Source of the DNA: Salinimonas marina | Lineage (GTDB): Bacteria > Pseudomonadota > Gammaproteobacteria > Enterobacterales > Alteromonadaceae | Assembly (NCBI RefSeq): GCF_015644725.1 | Contig: NZ_CP064795.1 | Span: 2,416,501-2,480,500, forward strand | Direction: 5' to 3' | Length of the DNA: 64,000 nucleotides | Shown here: positions 46,524 through 58,551 of the stretch, one piece after another | How positions within the stretch are numbered: position 1 is the first letter of the stretch | How the letters are laid out: every line of letters starts with the position of its first letter | Notes under the pieces: model-generated | What the model was told of the DNA's origin: nothing | Seen by the model: only the letters and a program-made list of their open reading frames with translations | Database searches by the model: none | Translations under genes and position numbers: made by a program

Positions 46524-47270
46524 ATGAAAAAACTACTCTTTCTTATCACGGCTTATAGCCTTACCTTTACTTTGCAGGCCGCAGATAGCAACAAAATGTG
46601 CACAGTAAACAGTCAACAGGTTAAGGCCGACTATGCAATAACCAGCACCTGGCATACCGCGACGGGCGAAAACGTGCGCAGCAGCTCGTTGTCACTGTGG
46701 CGTATGGACAACAAGGTGGCGCACCAGTACCCGGCCACCCAGATTACTGAAGTTTACACACTGGTTCGTAATAAGCTGATAAAACCCGTACGTTACTTCG
46801 ACAACCACCAGCGCGCCATCGAATATCAGCCGGGTGAAACTATACATGGAAAAAGAGAGACTGATTTTTCTTACCGTTATCAGCTTATCAGCGACACTTT
46901 TATCGATAAGATGACGCTCGTGGGCTCTACTGACAAAAATTGCAATCAAACAAACACATACGAACTTAAAACAGCGACAAGCTTCTTTAAATTGGTGTGG
47001 CGGGTAAAGCACCAATTGATAGAACGCTTCGAGATTAAGCAAGACAATATGCACCGCATCTGGACACTCACAAATGCTGACTTTGATGCAGATATAAGCA
47101 CATTTTTTGCTAAACGCGTTGATTATCAATCAACAGATTTTGCTGACATTGGTGATGATCATACCGACCCATTTCTTACAAGAATGGTCACGCAGGGCTT
47201 TATTGAAGCTGGTGCGAGCGGCTTCTACGACCAGCATGGTAATGCCCTGGAAGGCGAGCATAATCACTGA
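46524..47270 (+). CDS. Exported protein of unknown function in the Pho block
   Basis: A 248-residue protein: signal peptide MKKLLFLITAYSLTFTLQA, then mature sequence with paired Cys and lysine/tyrosine-rich segments (WHTATGENVRSSSLSLWRMDN, SFFKLVWRVKHQLIERFEI). I do not recognise a family. It follows the two phosphatases by 95 nt on the same strand and is probably in the same phosphate-starvation block. Confidence 0.75.
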   Translation: MKKLLFLITAYSLTFTLQAADSNKMCTVNSQQVKADYAITSTWHTATGENVRSSSLSLWRMDNKVAHQYPATQITEVYTLVRNKLIKPVRYFDNHQRAIEYQPGETIHGKRETDFSYRYQLISDTFIDKMTLVGSTDKNCNQTNTYELKTATSFFKLVWRVKHQLIERFEIKQDNMHRIWTLTNADFDADISTFFAKRVDYQSTDFADIGDDHTDPFLTRMVTQGFIEAGASGFYDQHGNALEGEHNH

Positions 47271-47406
47271 GCAAAGCAAATTTACATAAAGAAGAAGTGA
47301 ACTCAAAGCTAATCCGCCCCAAGCCAGCTAAATAAGGGCAACGGTCAGTTCGGGTTTAAGCTGGTACGCTTTAAAAACCCGAAAAACCCATGCTGCCCAC
47401 GCAATG

Positions 47407-47460
47407 CCACAGTTGTCGGCTGGCTATACCACCAGCCGACAACTGTGGATGTCTTTATTT
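47407..47460. terminator. Long perfect-stem terminator between convergent genes
   Basis: A perfect 17-bp stem (47407-47423 with 47432-47448, arms beginning CCACAGTTGTC and ending GACAACTGTGG) with an 8-nt loop. On the plus strand a T-rich segment (CTTTATTTTTG) follows within 12 nt. It separates the Pho block from nhaC. Confidence 0.82.
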
Positions 47461-47472
47461 TTGCACCTGTTG

Positions 47473-48980
47473 TTAGGTGCTCATATTTTCAACTTCTTCT
47501 TCGACCGGTTTACCGGCATCATTAAATTTGGCAATATCAGCGTTTTCATCCTCCCACCGCTCGCGCTCCTCATCGGTGGCTTTGGGTGAGAACCAATCAA
47601 GGTAAGCGTAAAGTATTCCTATAATTGGCGCGGTCCAACATGCAAACGCCAGGGGGATATACAATAAGTTTTCTAAATTGTCGCCAGAAATGCCCAGTCC
47701 AAGGGCCGATATCACGAACGCCCCTCCGGCATTCCAGGGGATCAGGGGAGACATTAAGGTACCGCCTTCCTCGACCCCTCGCGACAAATTCAGTGTCGAG
47801 TAGCCCATGCCGCGATAAACCGGGGAAAACATTCTGCCTGGTAGCGCCACTGACAAGTATGGGTCGCCTGCCACCAGGTTGGTTGAAAACGCGGTTCCTA
47901 CTGCGGCCACCTGCGTACGAGGAAATGTGGTCGCGGTAGTCTTTATCGAATTAATAATACTTTTCAAGCAGCCCGTGGCTTCCAGTGCGCCTCCAAACGC
48001 CAATGCAATAAGGACTAACGATATGGTCCACATCATGGACTGGACACCACCACGATTAAGCAATTCGTCTATCTCGCTGATATTGGTTTGGATGCTGTAG
48101 CCGTTGTTGGCATAATCAAACACCGCCTGCAGGCTTTGCCCCTGCATAACCATAGCGAATGCGCCCCTACCAATACACCTACAAACAGCGACGGCAGTGG
48201 AGGAAGCTTTCTGAGAGCCAGTGCCATAACCACCAGCGCCGGTAGCAACGCCCATAAAGAAATATAAAAATTGTCTTGTAACGCGGTGGTAATACCTTCT
48301 ATTTTTTCGAAGGACACACTTTGTGTATCAATAACGAAAAAACCGGCGCCAAGATAAATCAGAAACGCAATTAACATGGCGGGAATGGTGGTGGCCATCA
48401 TATTTTTAATGTGAGAAAACACATCCGTTCCGGTCACAGCAGGAGCAAGATTTGTGGTATCAGAAAGTGGCGATACCTTATCACCAAAAAACGCGCCCGA
48501 CACAACCGCGCCGGCAGTCCAGTACATGGGAATCTCAAACCCGCCACCGATGCCCATTAGTGCCAGGCCGACCGTACCGACACTTCCCCAGCTTGTGCCT
48601 AGCGAAACTGCGACCACGGCGCATATCACCATGGCCGCTGGCAGAAAGATTTCAGGTGATAATGTTTTTAAGCCATAGTAGATAATGGTTGGCACTGTCC
48701 CACTCGCAATCCATATACCGATAATCATCCCTACCACAATCAGTACGCTTACTGCCGGTAACGCTACATGGATAACCTTGAAAATACCTTTGCGAATATC
48801 TTCCCACGTAAGCCCAAGGTAAATACCCACTAAGCTAGCCAGTGCCACTCCAATGGCGAGAGGAATATGGGGCTCAAATACACCAAAATAGAATATCTGT
48901 GTCCCCAGTATAATAAGTGTCAGAATAACAGGTGTTAGGGCAAGTGAGAGGCTTGGTGTCACGTGCTGTTCATCTGTCAT
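47473..48980 (-). CDS. nhaC: NhaC-family Na+/H+ antiporter, frameshifted in this sequence
   Basis: An ~502-residue antiporter with about a dozen membrane helices. The first frame (ATG 48980) contains IILGTQIFYFGVFEPHIPLA, the family motif GAFFGDKVSPLSDTTNLAP and LPALVVMALALRKLPPLPSL. It breaks after VGVLVGA; one more C in the run CCCC at 48164-48167 continues as AFAMVMQGQSLQAVFDYA into the second frame (NLVAGDPYLSVALPGRMF, GGTLMSPLIPWNAGGAF), ending with an acidic tail. The two frames overlap by 187 nt, the region where the break must lie. Confidence 0.88.
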
Positions 48981-49407
48981 GTTGCTACCTTATAGTTAGT
49001 ACTGGTGACGAGCGTGACCGATAAATGTAATGTACAGGCTAAAAATCGTTGTCAGCAGACCAGTAAATGTTCGATATGAGTCGAGATAGCTACGGGTTCG
49101 TTTGAAAAATAGTTCTGGGAAAAAGCGGCAAAAAAACGATGGTGGTATTATCGGGCGCTGAACTTGAAACGTAACCCCCTGAGCATTTACACGCGATATT
49201 TTGCTGATCGCACACAAAAAGCAGCATAACTAACGTTCACTTTCCTGACAGGTAGTCGATTCCAGCGTGAGATCGCTAATAGAATGATATTTATTAAAAA
49301 TTTACCTTGGTGATAGGTTTTTTATAAAAAAAAACAGCTTCTTTGGGTAGTGCTTATCCGTAATTTTTTAATATCTATAAATTTCAGGTTTCACGGGCCA
49401 GCGTCCG
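48981..49407. other. Intergenic region without recognised gene
   Basis: AT-rich sequence between nhaC and the small conserved gene. A 73-codon open frame in it has an atypical composition and no ribosome-binding site; I see no gene. Confidence 0.45.
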
Positions 49408-49734
49408 TCATTCCTTCGACTTACCTAATTGCTGATACCATTCACAGTAGGGCGTGTTTTTCGCAAGGTAGCGATTAAAATCTTTAGCGCCATCATCCCA
49501 CCACACTGGTCCGCGTTCACCTAAAGCCACTTTTGCCGCATGCACAGAGTCCCGGGCGGCTTTTAAACGGGCATCGTCATTAGCAGACTTAGCGGCCTTA
49601 ACCTCACGGCGAGCGCTCATCAGACTTTTCACATAAGACTCACGCTTATCCTCAGAAAGATGAGGATTGCTAACGCGCCACAAACGTCCGCGCACCACCA
49701 TATATCGTCCATCGGGCGTTACTGGATAGTTCAT
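49408..49734 (-). CDS. Conserved hypothetical protein (MNYPVTPDGRYMVVRGRLWR family)
   Basis: A 108-residue cytosolic protein. The N-terminus MNYPVTPDGRYMVVRGRLWR, a helical middle (RRAVKAAKSANDD-type lysine/alanine-rich stretch) and the C-terminal GPVWWDDGAKDFNRYLAKNTPY are conserved in many proteobacteria. Function unknown; the family is sometimes mislabelled as a biopolymer transporter. No signal peptide or TM segment. Confidence 0.82.
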   Translation of the reverse strand: MNYPVTPDGRYMVVRGRLWRVSNPHLSEDKRESYVKSLMSARREVKAAKSANDDARLKAARDSVHAAKVALGERGPVWWDDGAKDFNRYLAKNTPYCEWYQQLGKSKE

Positions 49735-50678
49735 GTGAGGCTGACCCTCTGTGGTGCCTGGATTACTACTCGCGGGCTATACCGGGCCGCTGTCCGGTGG
49801 CAAATTGATGCCGTTAGTTTAAGTGTGTACATAAAACCCCTGTTAGGAGCAGAAACGATCTCTTTCATTCGTTTTACACGGAAGAATGACAAAGCAAAAG
49901 AGACGCATACCGTTACTGATAAAGTCGGTACGAAAAACGCGACCTCGAGGTTTATTACCGGTGCAAAGCGGGTCAGTACGATGTATGCCCCTACTTAGCG
50001 TAGATGAAGGTGAAAATATCGGGGACGGTGAAAGAACCGATGTCATGACAATACCGTCTAAAACGTTTAATGGCAGATTTTTTGAACCGTTGCCGCTCAG
50101 CTCTCTGTAAGGCTTCGTTTAAAGGTTGGGTTTTGAGGTAACCGGTTCCAGCTGCCAGATTCCACAAGCCAAACCGAACGACTTGCTAGCCGGTTCTCCT
50201 CGGCAATAACAGAAATCCCGGTTTGAGGCTGAGTATTGGTAATTCCCATGGCATTTCACCAGAGCGAACTGATGGGTTGAGCGATCCCCTCTGGGCTTTT
50301 ACAACTGAGGGTTTGAAGTGGCTGGGCTTTTATGCCTGGGGGGTTAAAGCGGCAAAACTTTTAACCGTCGCCTGTTAGGGGGGGTGGGTTAACTTTGGAA
50401 AGATTTTGCCCGCCAGTTTTGACTCAGAACTAGCGTCTATATTTGGCTCTATTAATATCGGGCATGGCCCCCACCTGAGCGGTACAAAAAAGTATATTAA
50501 GCGCAGAACATTGAGGCCTCTGCGACCATAGTCGTGAATAACTGAAGGTGTTTTTTTTCGGGCCGGATTTGGACAGAGGTAAGCGTAAACCAAAGATACG
50601 CGCCGAGTTTGGAATAAGCCTCTTTATCGTTTTATCTTAAGAGGCTGTACGTCTGGGAAGGATAAAAGCCAGGCAGCG
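49735..50678. other. Region of about 940 bp without a recognised gene
   Basis: Only short open frames with unnatural composition are present on both strands. The stretch 50330-50400 is G-rich with G7 and G6 runs. It could be a decayed gene or a region of poor sequence quality. Confidence 0.5.
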
Positions 50679-51212
50679 CTATACCTCCTGGGTATACACC
50701 ACCACATCTTCACTATAAACATTGTCTTCGTAAAACTGAGTATGGCTGAAAGACATGCCCAGTTTTCGCATAACTGCAATTGAGCCGGCATTCTTGGGGG
50801 CCGCTATGGCAGAAAACTTACTGATGCCAGTGAACGCGAGGCCGTCGCGAATGGCCCGGGCAGCTTCAGAGGCATATCCTTTGCCCCAGTAGGCTCGTTT
50901 AAAGCGCCAGCCCAGTTCGATATTGTCGATATCCGGATGAGAGGTAAAAAAACCAAAGGGACGAACCAGGATCCAGCCGATGGCGGTATCTGATTCTTTT
51001 TCAATGACTTTCCACAGCCCCCAGCCTAACGCCTGATTGGAATAGGCCGCCAGTCGGGGTAAAAATACAGAGTCTATCTCGGCGCGGGTACTTTTATGGC
51101 CACCATTGAGGTAGCGCATAACCTCTTCGTCCTGATCCAGTTCCCATAAAAAATCGGCATCGTGCGCGGTAATATAGTCAAACCTTAAACGGTCGGTATC
51201 AGCGAATTCCAT
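50679..51212 (-). CDS. GNAT-family N-acetyltransferase (RimJ/RimL-like)
   Basis: A 177-residue acetyltransferase: FADTDRLRFDYITAHDADFLWEL, EVMRYLNGGHKSTRAEID, GWILVRPFGFF, NIELGWRFKRAYWGKGYASEAARAI (acetyl-CoA binding R/Q-x-x-G-x-G/A region), NAGSIAVMRKLGMSF. Similar to ribosomal-protein Ala N-acetyltransferase type proteins; the substrate is unknown. The frame can start at a TTG at 51224, but ATG 51212 follows a GAGGTGGAG ribosome-binding site. It lies 41 nt downstream of moaA. Confidence 0.88.
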   Translation of the reverse strand: MEFADTDRLRFDYITAHDADFLWELDQDEEVMRYLNGGHKSTRAEIDSVFLPRLAAYSNQALGWGLWKVIEKESDTAIGWILVRPFGFFTSHPDIDNIELGWRFKRAYWGKGYASEAARAIRDGLAFTGISKFSAIAAPKNAGSIAVMRKLGMSFSHTQFYEDNVYSEDVVVYTQEV

Positions 51213-51253
51213 GCTCCACCTCAATACAATTTTTCTTATTATGGTAGCGGCGT

Positions 51254-52221
51254 TTATCCGCCCAGCATTGCCAGATGCCGGGTAGCGCCGGTACTTCCCT
51301 GTTGCAAATAATGTGAAATGTGTTTGCTGGCCAACGACTCAGTTACAAAGGCCTTCACGCCTTCTACATTACCGGCACTTAAATAATGCCGCAGGTCTAA
51401 GCCTTGTTCACTAAATAAACACAAATGTAATTTACCACTAGCGGCTATACGAAGTCGATTACAAGTTTCACAAAAATCTTTGCTGTAGGGCATGATTAAC
51501 CCGATATTGCCGGCATAATCCGGGTGCCAGAACTCCTGAGCAGGCCCGGCGTCTTTTCTTCTTGCCAGCGGTTGCCATCCTTCGGCAAGTAGCTTTTCTC
51601 GCAGTGGCAGTCCCGACATATGCTGATCGGAGAAAAAATTATGATGTTCACCGGTTTCCATCAGCTCAATAAAACGCAGGGTGATGGGAGTGGTTTTTAT
51701 CCAGTCTAAAAAACGCGCCAGCCGATTTTCAGAAAATCCCTGTAACATCACGGTATTCACTTTTACCTTGATGCCCTCTGCCACGGCCACGTCCAACCCT
51801 TTAAGAATCTGGGTGAGTTTATTCTGGCCAGTGATCAGTGCAAACTGATTAGGATCAAGGCTGTCGATACTGACATTGACCTGCTGTAAGCCCGCCTGAG
51901 CCCAGCGTTTAGCATCACTGGCCAGACGCGCGCCATGGGTCGTGGTGGTCACCCGCTCAATCCCCGGGGTATTGGCCGCCAGTGCAATAATATCTGAAAA
52001 ATCGCGGCGTAAACTGGGCTCTCCCCGGTAATACGAACTTTAGAGGTGCCCATTTGAGAAAAGGCGGTCAGCAGAGTCTCAATCTCGCTGATATTTAAAA
52101 ACGCACTGTTGGGCGGCCCGTCGTAGCCGTCAGGCAAACAGTACTGACACCGAAAATTGCAGGCTTCGGTAATAGACAATCGTAAATAATGAAAACGGCG
52201 ACCAAAACTATCTTCTAGCAA
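51254..52221 (-). CDS. moaA: GTP 3',8-cyclase (molybdenum cofactor biosynthesis), frameshifted in this sequence
   Basis: A radical-SAM enzyme that converts GTP to 3',8-cH2GTP in molybdopterin synthesis. The first frame has LEDSFGRRFHYLRLSITEACNFRCQYCLPDGY with the CxxxCxxC cluster. After KVRITG the frame breaks; one more C in the run CCCC at 52023-52026 continues as GEPSLRRDFSDIIALAAN into the second frame, which has SIDSLDPNQFALITG, the second cluster CETCNRLRIAASGKLHLCLF and the C-terminal Gly-Gly tail (RHLAMLGG). Start uncertain: TTG 52221 gives a family-like N-terminus; the open frame extends to 52299. Confidence 0.88.
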
Positions 52222-52518
52222 GCTAACACCCTGTTGAGTAGCAGTGCACCTACCATGCCACAGATATGCAGACAGGCAAACCGCTAACTGTTGAGTCAAA
52301 AGGCTTCTACGTTGGCGCGGTTACAGAAGATTACAAAAATACCCAAGCTCGGGGCCTGGGCCTGTCCTCTTATGCCCTGTCCCATACCCTCCACATATGC
52401 TCACCCTGTCGGTGAGCATTACCCCCGGCAGCGCTACTGTGTTAAAGCCGAAAGACTGGTATGACGTAGCCGCCGGGAAAATATACCTATGCGCGAATAG
52501 CCCGAGAGGCCATTCATA
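52222..52518. other. Region upstream of moaA
   Basis: Contains a stem ATGCTCACC/GGTGAGCAT at 52397-52419. I could not identify a molybdenum-cofactor riboswitch or another known element here; a dedicated covariance search would decide. Confidence 0.4.
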
Positions 52519-52965
52519 TCATGGGAAGTATCTGGGATACTCGGTTCGGTTAATGGGTTTTAGCTCATATTTTGGCTGTAAAAATGCGACTATGTCAGTA
52601 AGCTCTTTGACCGTCATAATATCGTTGTAATTAGTCATTTTAGACTGCTGCTGGTCATCTACGTAAGCACTTTGTTTATAACGGGTCGCAATCCTATGGG
52701 ATGGGTTTATGACTGAAGTAACCAGATCGGCATAAGTTTTAACTACATGAACATCACCGCCCAATGTCACAGGCTCCATCTGACGTTCAATTGTGTCATC
52801 TTCCACGCCATCGGCGACATGACAGGATAAGCACTTATATTTTAAGAAGGCTTGTTTACCCTGCCCCGCATCCCCTTTAGGAAGACTAAAGCCTTTGGGC
52901 GACTCAACGCCCTGATTACACGCTGCGATGAGCAGCAACAACATTCCTAGCAATATTATTTTCAC
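52519..52965 (-). CDS. Cytochrome c-type lipoprotein
   Basis: A 148-residue exported protein. GTG 52965 follows GGAGA. The signal peptide carries lipobox LLLIAAC. The heme motif CLSCH (CxxCH) is near residue 46, with a distal Met candidate in KMTNYND and KELTDIVAFLQP near the end. It is a small monoheme cytochrome c, probably an electron carrier at the membrane; its partner enzyme is not in the neighbourhood. Confidence 0.85.
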   Translation of the reverse strand: MKIILLGMLLLLIAACNQGVESPKGFSLPKGDAGQGKQAFLKYKCLSCHVADGVEDDTIERQMEPVTLGGDVHVVKTYADLVTSVINPSHRIATRYKQSAYVDDQQQSKMTNYNDIMTVKELTDIVAFLQPKYELKPINRTEYPRYFP

Positions 52966-53222
52966 GTGGGGTCTCCAGCTAGTGGCACGAAAAAGCAATT
53001 TTTGAGCAAGAACTACACTGATAAAGTTTAGCTGCTTTTAAAGATTTTGCGTACTGAAGATAGTTGTAATTATTTGCTAAGCGCAAAAGCAATGTTGCGG
53101 TGAAACGGTGGGGGAAAACAGGCGCAATAAATACAAAGTACCTTAATTGCGCCTGCGTTAAGCTTACGTGCATCAGACTGGCAACATTACGGTGGCCAAA
53201 GCCCTTTTTCTATACATTTTGT

Positions 53223-55795
<2,573 letters not shown>

Positions 55796-56011
55796 ATGGA
55801 TGCAGCGCAGGTTACCGCCGCGGTCAACGCGGTTATGCCCTTTGGCAAATACGCAGGAAGAAGATTATTCCATCTGCCCGAACCCTACCTGGTTTGGTTT
55901 AAGCAACAGGGTTTCCCGGCAGGTAAACTGGGAGAACAACTGGCCCTGATGTACGAAATAAAATTAAATGGGCTGGAACAGGTGGTCGCGCCGTTATTAA
56001 AACCTGACTAG
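55796..56011 (+). CDS. DUF3820-family small protein
   Basis: A 71-residue protein with MPFGKYAGRRLFHLPEPYLVWFKQQGFPAGKLGEQL, the motif of DUF3820, a family related to QueD-associated or exonuclease-linked small domains. Function unknown. Single gene. Confidence 0.88.
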   Translation: MDAAQVTAAVNAVMPFGKYAGRRLFHLPEPYLVWFKQQGFPAGKLGEQLALMYEIKLNGLEQVVAPLLKPD

Positions 56012-56738
56012 TCTGAGTTTACTCGGAGGATCTTAATAAACCGAGAGACTTCAAGCAGGTAATGCAATGCACAAAAAGGCTGGCCGTCTTCGGTTTTGAT
56101 GCACATCCTGTCGCGAAGCCCGGCCAACTAGGCGGTCCCCGAATCGGCAACACCATCTACCTGCAATGTACTGCTGCCTTTATATATCGCCCCTCTATGC
56201 TGCACCACCACACTGCCGGACTTATTGCCTAAAGCGTCGATAAATTGCCTAAAGCGCGGACAAGTTGCCTAAAGTGCGGACAAAGGTCCTCGTCAAATTG
56301 TTCATTCGCGACATATTCTTGCTGAGCCGGACTGAGATTTCAGGGGGCTTAGCATCTCGCCCACCCGGCGCTCCGGCAAATGTCCCTTAAAAGGTTTTGG
56401 CTATCGCCAATTGATACAGGTCATGTCATGTTTAGCCTGAAGATGGGGTGTTAAAAACGCCAGTGCCTCGATAAACACCCCAAAAATACTTTGCTTAACC
56501 GCTCATTCATAAGCAAGAAAAACTAAAAGCACTTCTATACTTAAGCCAGCCCCTGGAGCGTCAGACATTCTTATTTTTCATATATCCGTCGCTGTGGCGA
56601 AAGCGTAATCTATTGAGCTCGCTTATCAGTACCAACCTGTGTGTATGATGCATCAATTTCACGCAAGCTATTATTAACGTACCTGTGCTCGTCTTGAAGT
56701 TGATAGCAACTTAGTCATCCTGACAAAAGGAGATTACG
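56012..56738. other. Gene-poor region with REP-like 20-bp repeats
   Basis: No convincing gene in about 730 bp. Three 20-bp units TTGCCTAAAGCGCGGACAAG at 56225, 56245 and 56265 (with variants) resemble the CGGCTAAACATGGACA units upstream of the RAYT gene. The rest has no structure I recognise. Confidence 0.5.
56225..56284. repeat. 20-bp tandem repeat, three copies
   Basis: Units starting TTGCCTAAAG at 56225, 56245 and 56265, the last two ending GCGGACAA. Confidence 0.88.
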
Positions 56739-58109
56739 ATGTTTTTAGAAACAATTAAAACTGATGGTATAGCTCACCTTTCTTATATTTTTGGAAGCCA
56801 GGGCGAAGCGTGTGTCATCGACCCCCAGCTTGATACCGACCACTATATCGCCATAGCCAACGCCAATAATTGCAAAATCACCACTATTATTGAAACGCAC
56901 AGAAACGAAGACTTTATTTCTGGCGCGCTGGCGCTGAGTAATAAAACCTCCGCGAACATTTTCCACGGCCCCAACGCCGATGCCGCCATTGCCTATGCCC
57001 AGGAGCTTGGCGATGGAAGTAAGCTGATGGTAGGAAAGCTGCAGATCGAGGCGCTACACACGCCGGGCCATACTAAAGACAGTATATGTCTGGCATTAAC
57101 CGATACTGCCACCACCGACGGGGCGATCGGGGTTTTTACCGGCGACACCCTGTTTGTCAATGATGTTGGCCGGGCCGACTTTTATCCTGATGAAAAAGAA
57201 ACCATGGCCGGCAAGCTATACGATAGTTTACAGCGGCTATTGCAGTTGGGCGATGAAGTTATCGTCTACCCTGCTCACGGCGCCGGCTCGGTATGTGGTG
57301 GCGGTATGGCTGAAAGAGAATTCACCACCATCGGGGTTGAACGTAAAAACAACCCCGTGTTAAAGATAGGCGACAAAGACAGCTTTATTTGCACAAAAGT
57401 GGCTGAGAAACATTATATCGCTCCCTATTTTGAGCAGATGGAAGAGGCTAATTCAAAAGGCGTGGATACCCCGCTTCCGCCAAGTGTGTGTATGCCGCTC
57501 ACTAACAAGCAGAAACAAGCCTGGTTAACTCCCAATGACCGCCCTGGCTATTTATTGGATATTCGTCCTGTCGCCGCTTTTCAGCAACATCATGTTCCTG
57601 GCAGCCTGAATTTTCCGGGTGCATTGCTCAGTGCGTATGCCGGCTGGTTGCTGGAGTACGATCAACCTATTGCCCTGGTCTGCACCGGCCCTGAGCAGGC
57701 CTTCGAGGGGGCGCAGCAATTGTGGCGTATGGGCTATCAAAATATAGCCGGATACCTCACTGATATTCCTTTCCCGGTTACCCAGACCGATAAGGCGTCT
57801 TCACACCTTCCCACCGTGACCGCCGATACCGTAAAAGAACGCCTGGATAACGCCCCGGGGGAGTGGGTGTTGCTGGATGTAAGAAAAAACACCGAGGTGG
57901 AAACCATGCCTTTTGCCGGCGGTACTCATATGTACCTGGGTCACTTAAAACAACATGCGGCCGACTTTAATAAGAATATTCACTACACCTGCATGTGTGG
58001 TAGCGGTATGCGTGCCACCGTGGCCGCCAGCTATCTGAGATATCTGGGTATCGACAATGTGGATATTTTTGATGGCTCGATGCAGGCCTGGCAGCAATAC
58101 CAATCCTAG
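56739..58109 (+). CDS. MBL-fold hydrolase with two rhodanese domains
   Basis: A 456-residue protein. Residues 1-240 are a metallo-beta-lactamase fold related to persulfide dioxygenases, with HTPGHTKDS, FTGDTLFVNDVGRADF and YPAHGAGS. The first metal motif reads ETHRNEDF instead of THxHxDH, so the second His and the last His are replaced by Asn and Phe. Two rhodanese domains follow; the first has CTGPEQ and the second CMCGSGMRA at its active-site loop. Sulfur transfer or persulfide metabolism is likely. A strong AAAGGAG ribosome-binding site and a downstream terminator. Confidence 0.9.
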   Translation: MFLETIKTDGIAHLSYIFGSQGEACVIDPQLDTDHYIAIANANNCKITTIIETHRNEDFISGALALSNKTSANIFHGPNADAAIAYAQELGDGSKLMVGKLQIEALHTPGHTKDSICLALTDTATTDGAIGVFTGDTLFVNDVGRADFYPDEKETMAGKLYDSLQRLLQLGDEVIVYPAHGAGSVCGGGMAEREFTTIGVERKNNPVLKIGDKDSFICTKVAEKHYIAPYFEQMEEANSKGVDTPLPPSVCMPLTNKQKQAWLTPNDRPGYLLDIRPVAAFQQHHVPGSLNFPGALLSAYAGWLLEYDQPIALVCTGPEQAFEGAQQLWRMGYQNIAGYLTDIPFPVTQTDKASSHLPTVTADTVKERLDNAPGEWVLLDVRKNTEVETMPFAGGTHMYLGHLKQHAADFNKNIHYTCMCGSGMRATVAASYLRYLGIDNVDIFDGSMQAWQQYQS

Positions 58110-58142
58110 TGCCACAGAGTCATTTGATGATAAAATACGCCC

Positions 58143-58178
58143 CTGCCAGTCACGCTGAAAAGTGGCTGGCGATTTTTT
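58143..58178 (+). terminator. Intrinsic terminator of the MBL-rhodanese gene
   Basis: GCCAGTCAC (58145-58153) pairs with GTGGCTGGC (58162-58170), followed by a T run. Confidence 0.85.
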
Positions 58179-58196
58179 CCATCATCCAAAGGCGCT

Positions 58197-58541
58197 ATGT
58201 TTTCCAGACCCAAGAAAAACCAACAGGTCATTGTTGATCGCCAGATTCTGCATCTGCACCAGGCCATGGCCGACAAATGTTTAGAAAATCCGGCCTTATT
58301 TGATGAGGTGCTGGATAATCTGGAACGTAAGCACGAGCTTAACTTTATTCGTTATGGCAGCTACCTGCTGTGGCACGCTATTTTAGAAACCCGGGACGAC
58401 CCCGAAACTTTCAAAAACTTATTGCTGGCCACCGATAGCCGAACCAATGCACTAAGGCGTAAGACCATTTTTAGCGGGGTGTTGAACGAGGCAGAACGTG
58501 AAGCAGTGCTGGCGACTTACATCGCCAGCGAACTGGCTTAG
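58197..58541 (+). CDS. Conserved hypothetical protein
   Basis: A 114-residue, helix-rich cytosolic protein (VIVDRQILHLHQAMADKCLE, LERKHELNFIRYGSYLLWHAILE, LLATDSRTNALRRKTIFSGVL). No family name recognised. It lies between the terminator of the MBL-rhodanese gene and the convergent DAHP synthase, whose stop is 10 nt away. Confidence 0.75.
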   Translation: MFSRPKKNQQVIVDRQILHLHQAMADKCLENPALFDEVLDNLERKHELNFIRYGSYLLWHAILETRDDPETFKNLLLATDSRTNALRRKTIFSGVLNEAEREAVLATYIASELA

Positions 58542-58551
58542 AGGTAGCGTA

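Noticed and set aside
48996-49217. A 73-codon minus-strand ORF upstream of nhaC
   Set aside because: Composition is atypical and it lacks a ribosome-binding site.
49886-50110. A 74-codon plus-strand ORF in the gene-poor region
   Set aside because: No recognised family, no ribosome-binding site, surrounded by sequence without coding signal.
52222-52518. Molybdenum-cofactor riboswitch upstream of moaA
   Set aside because: A stem is present but I could not match the conserved core of the known motif; a covariance search is needed.
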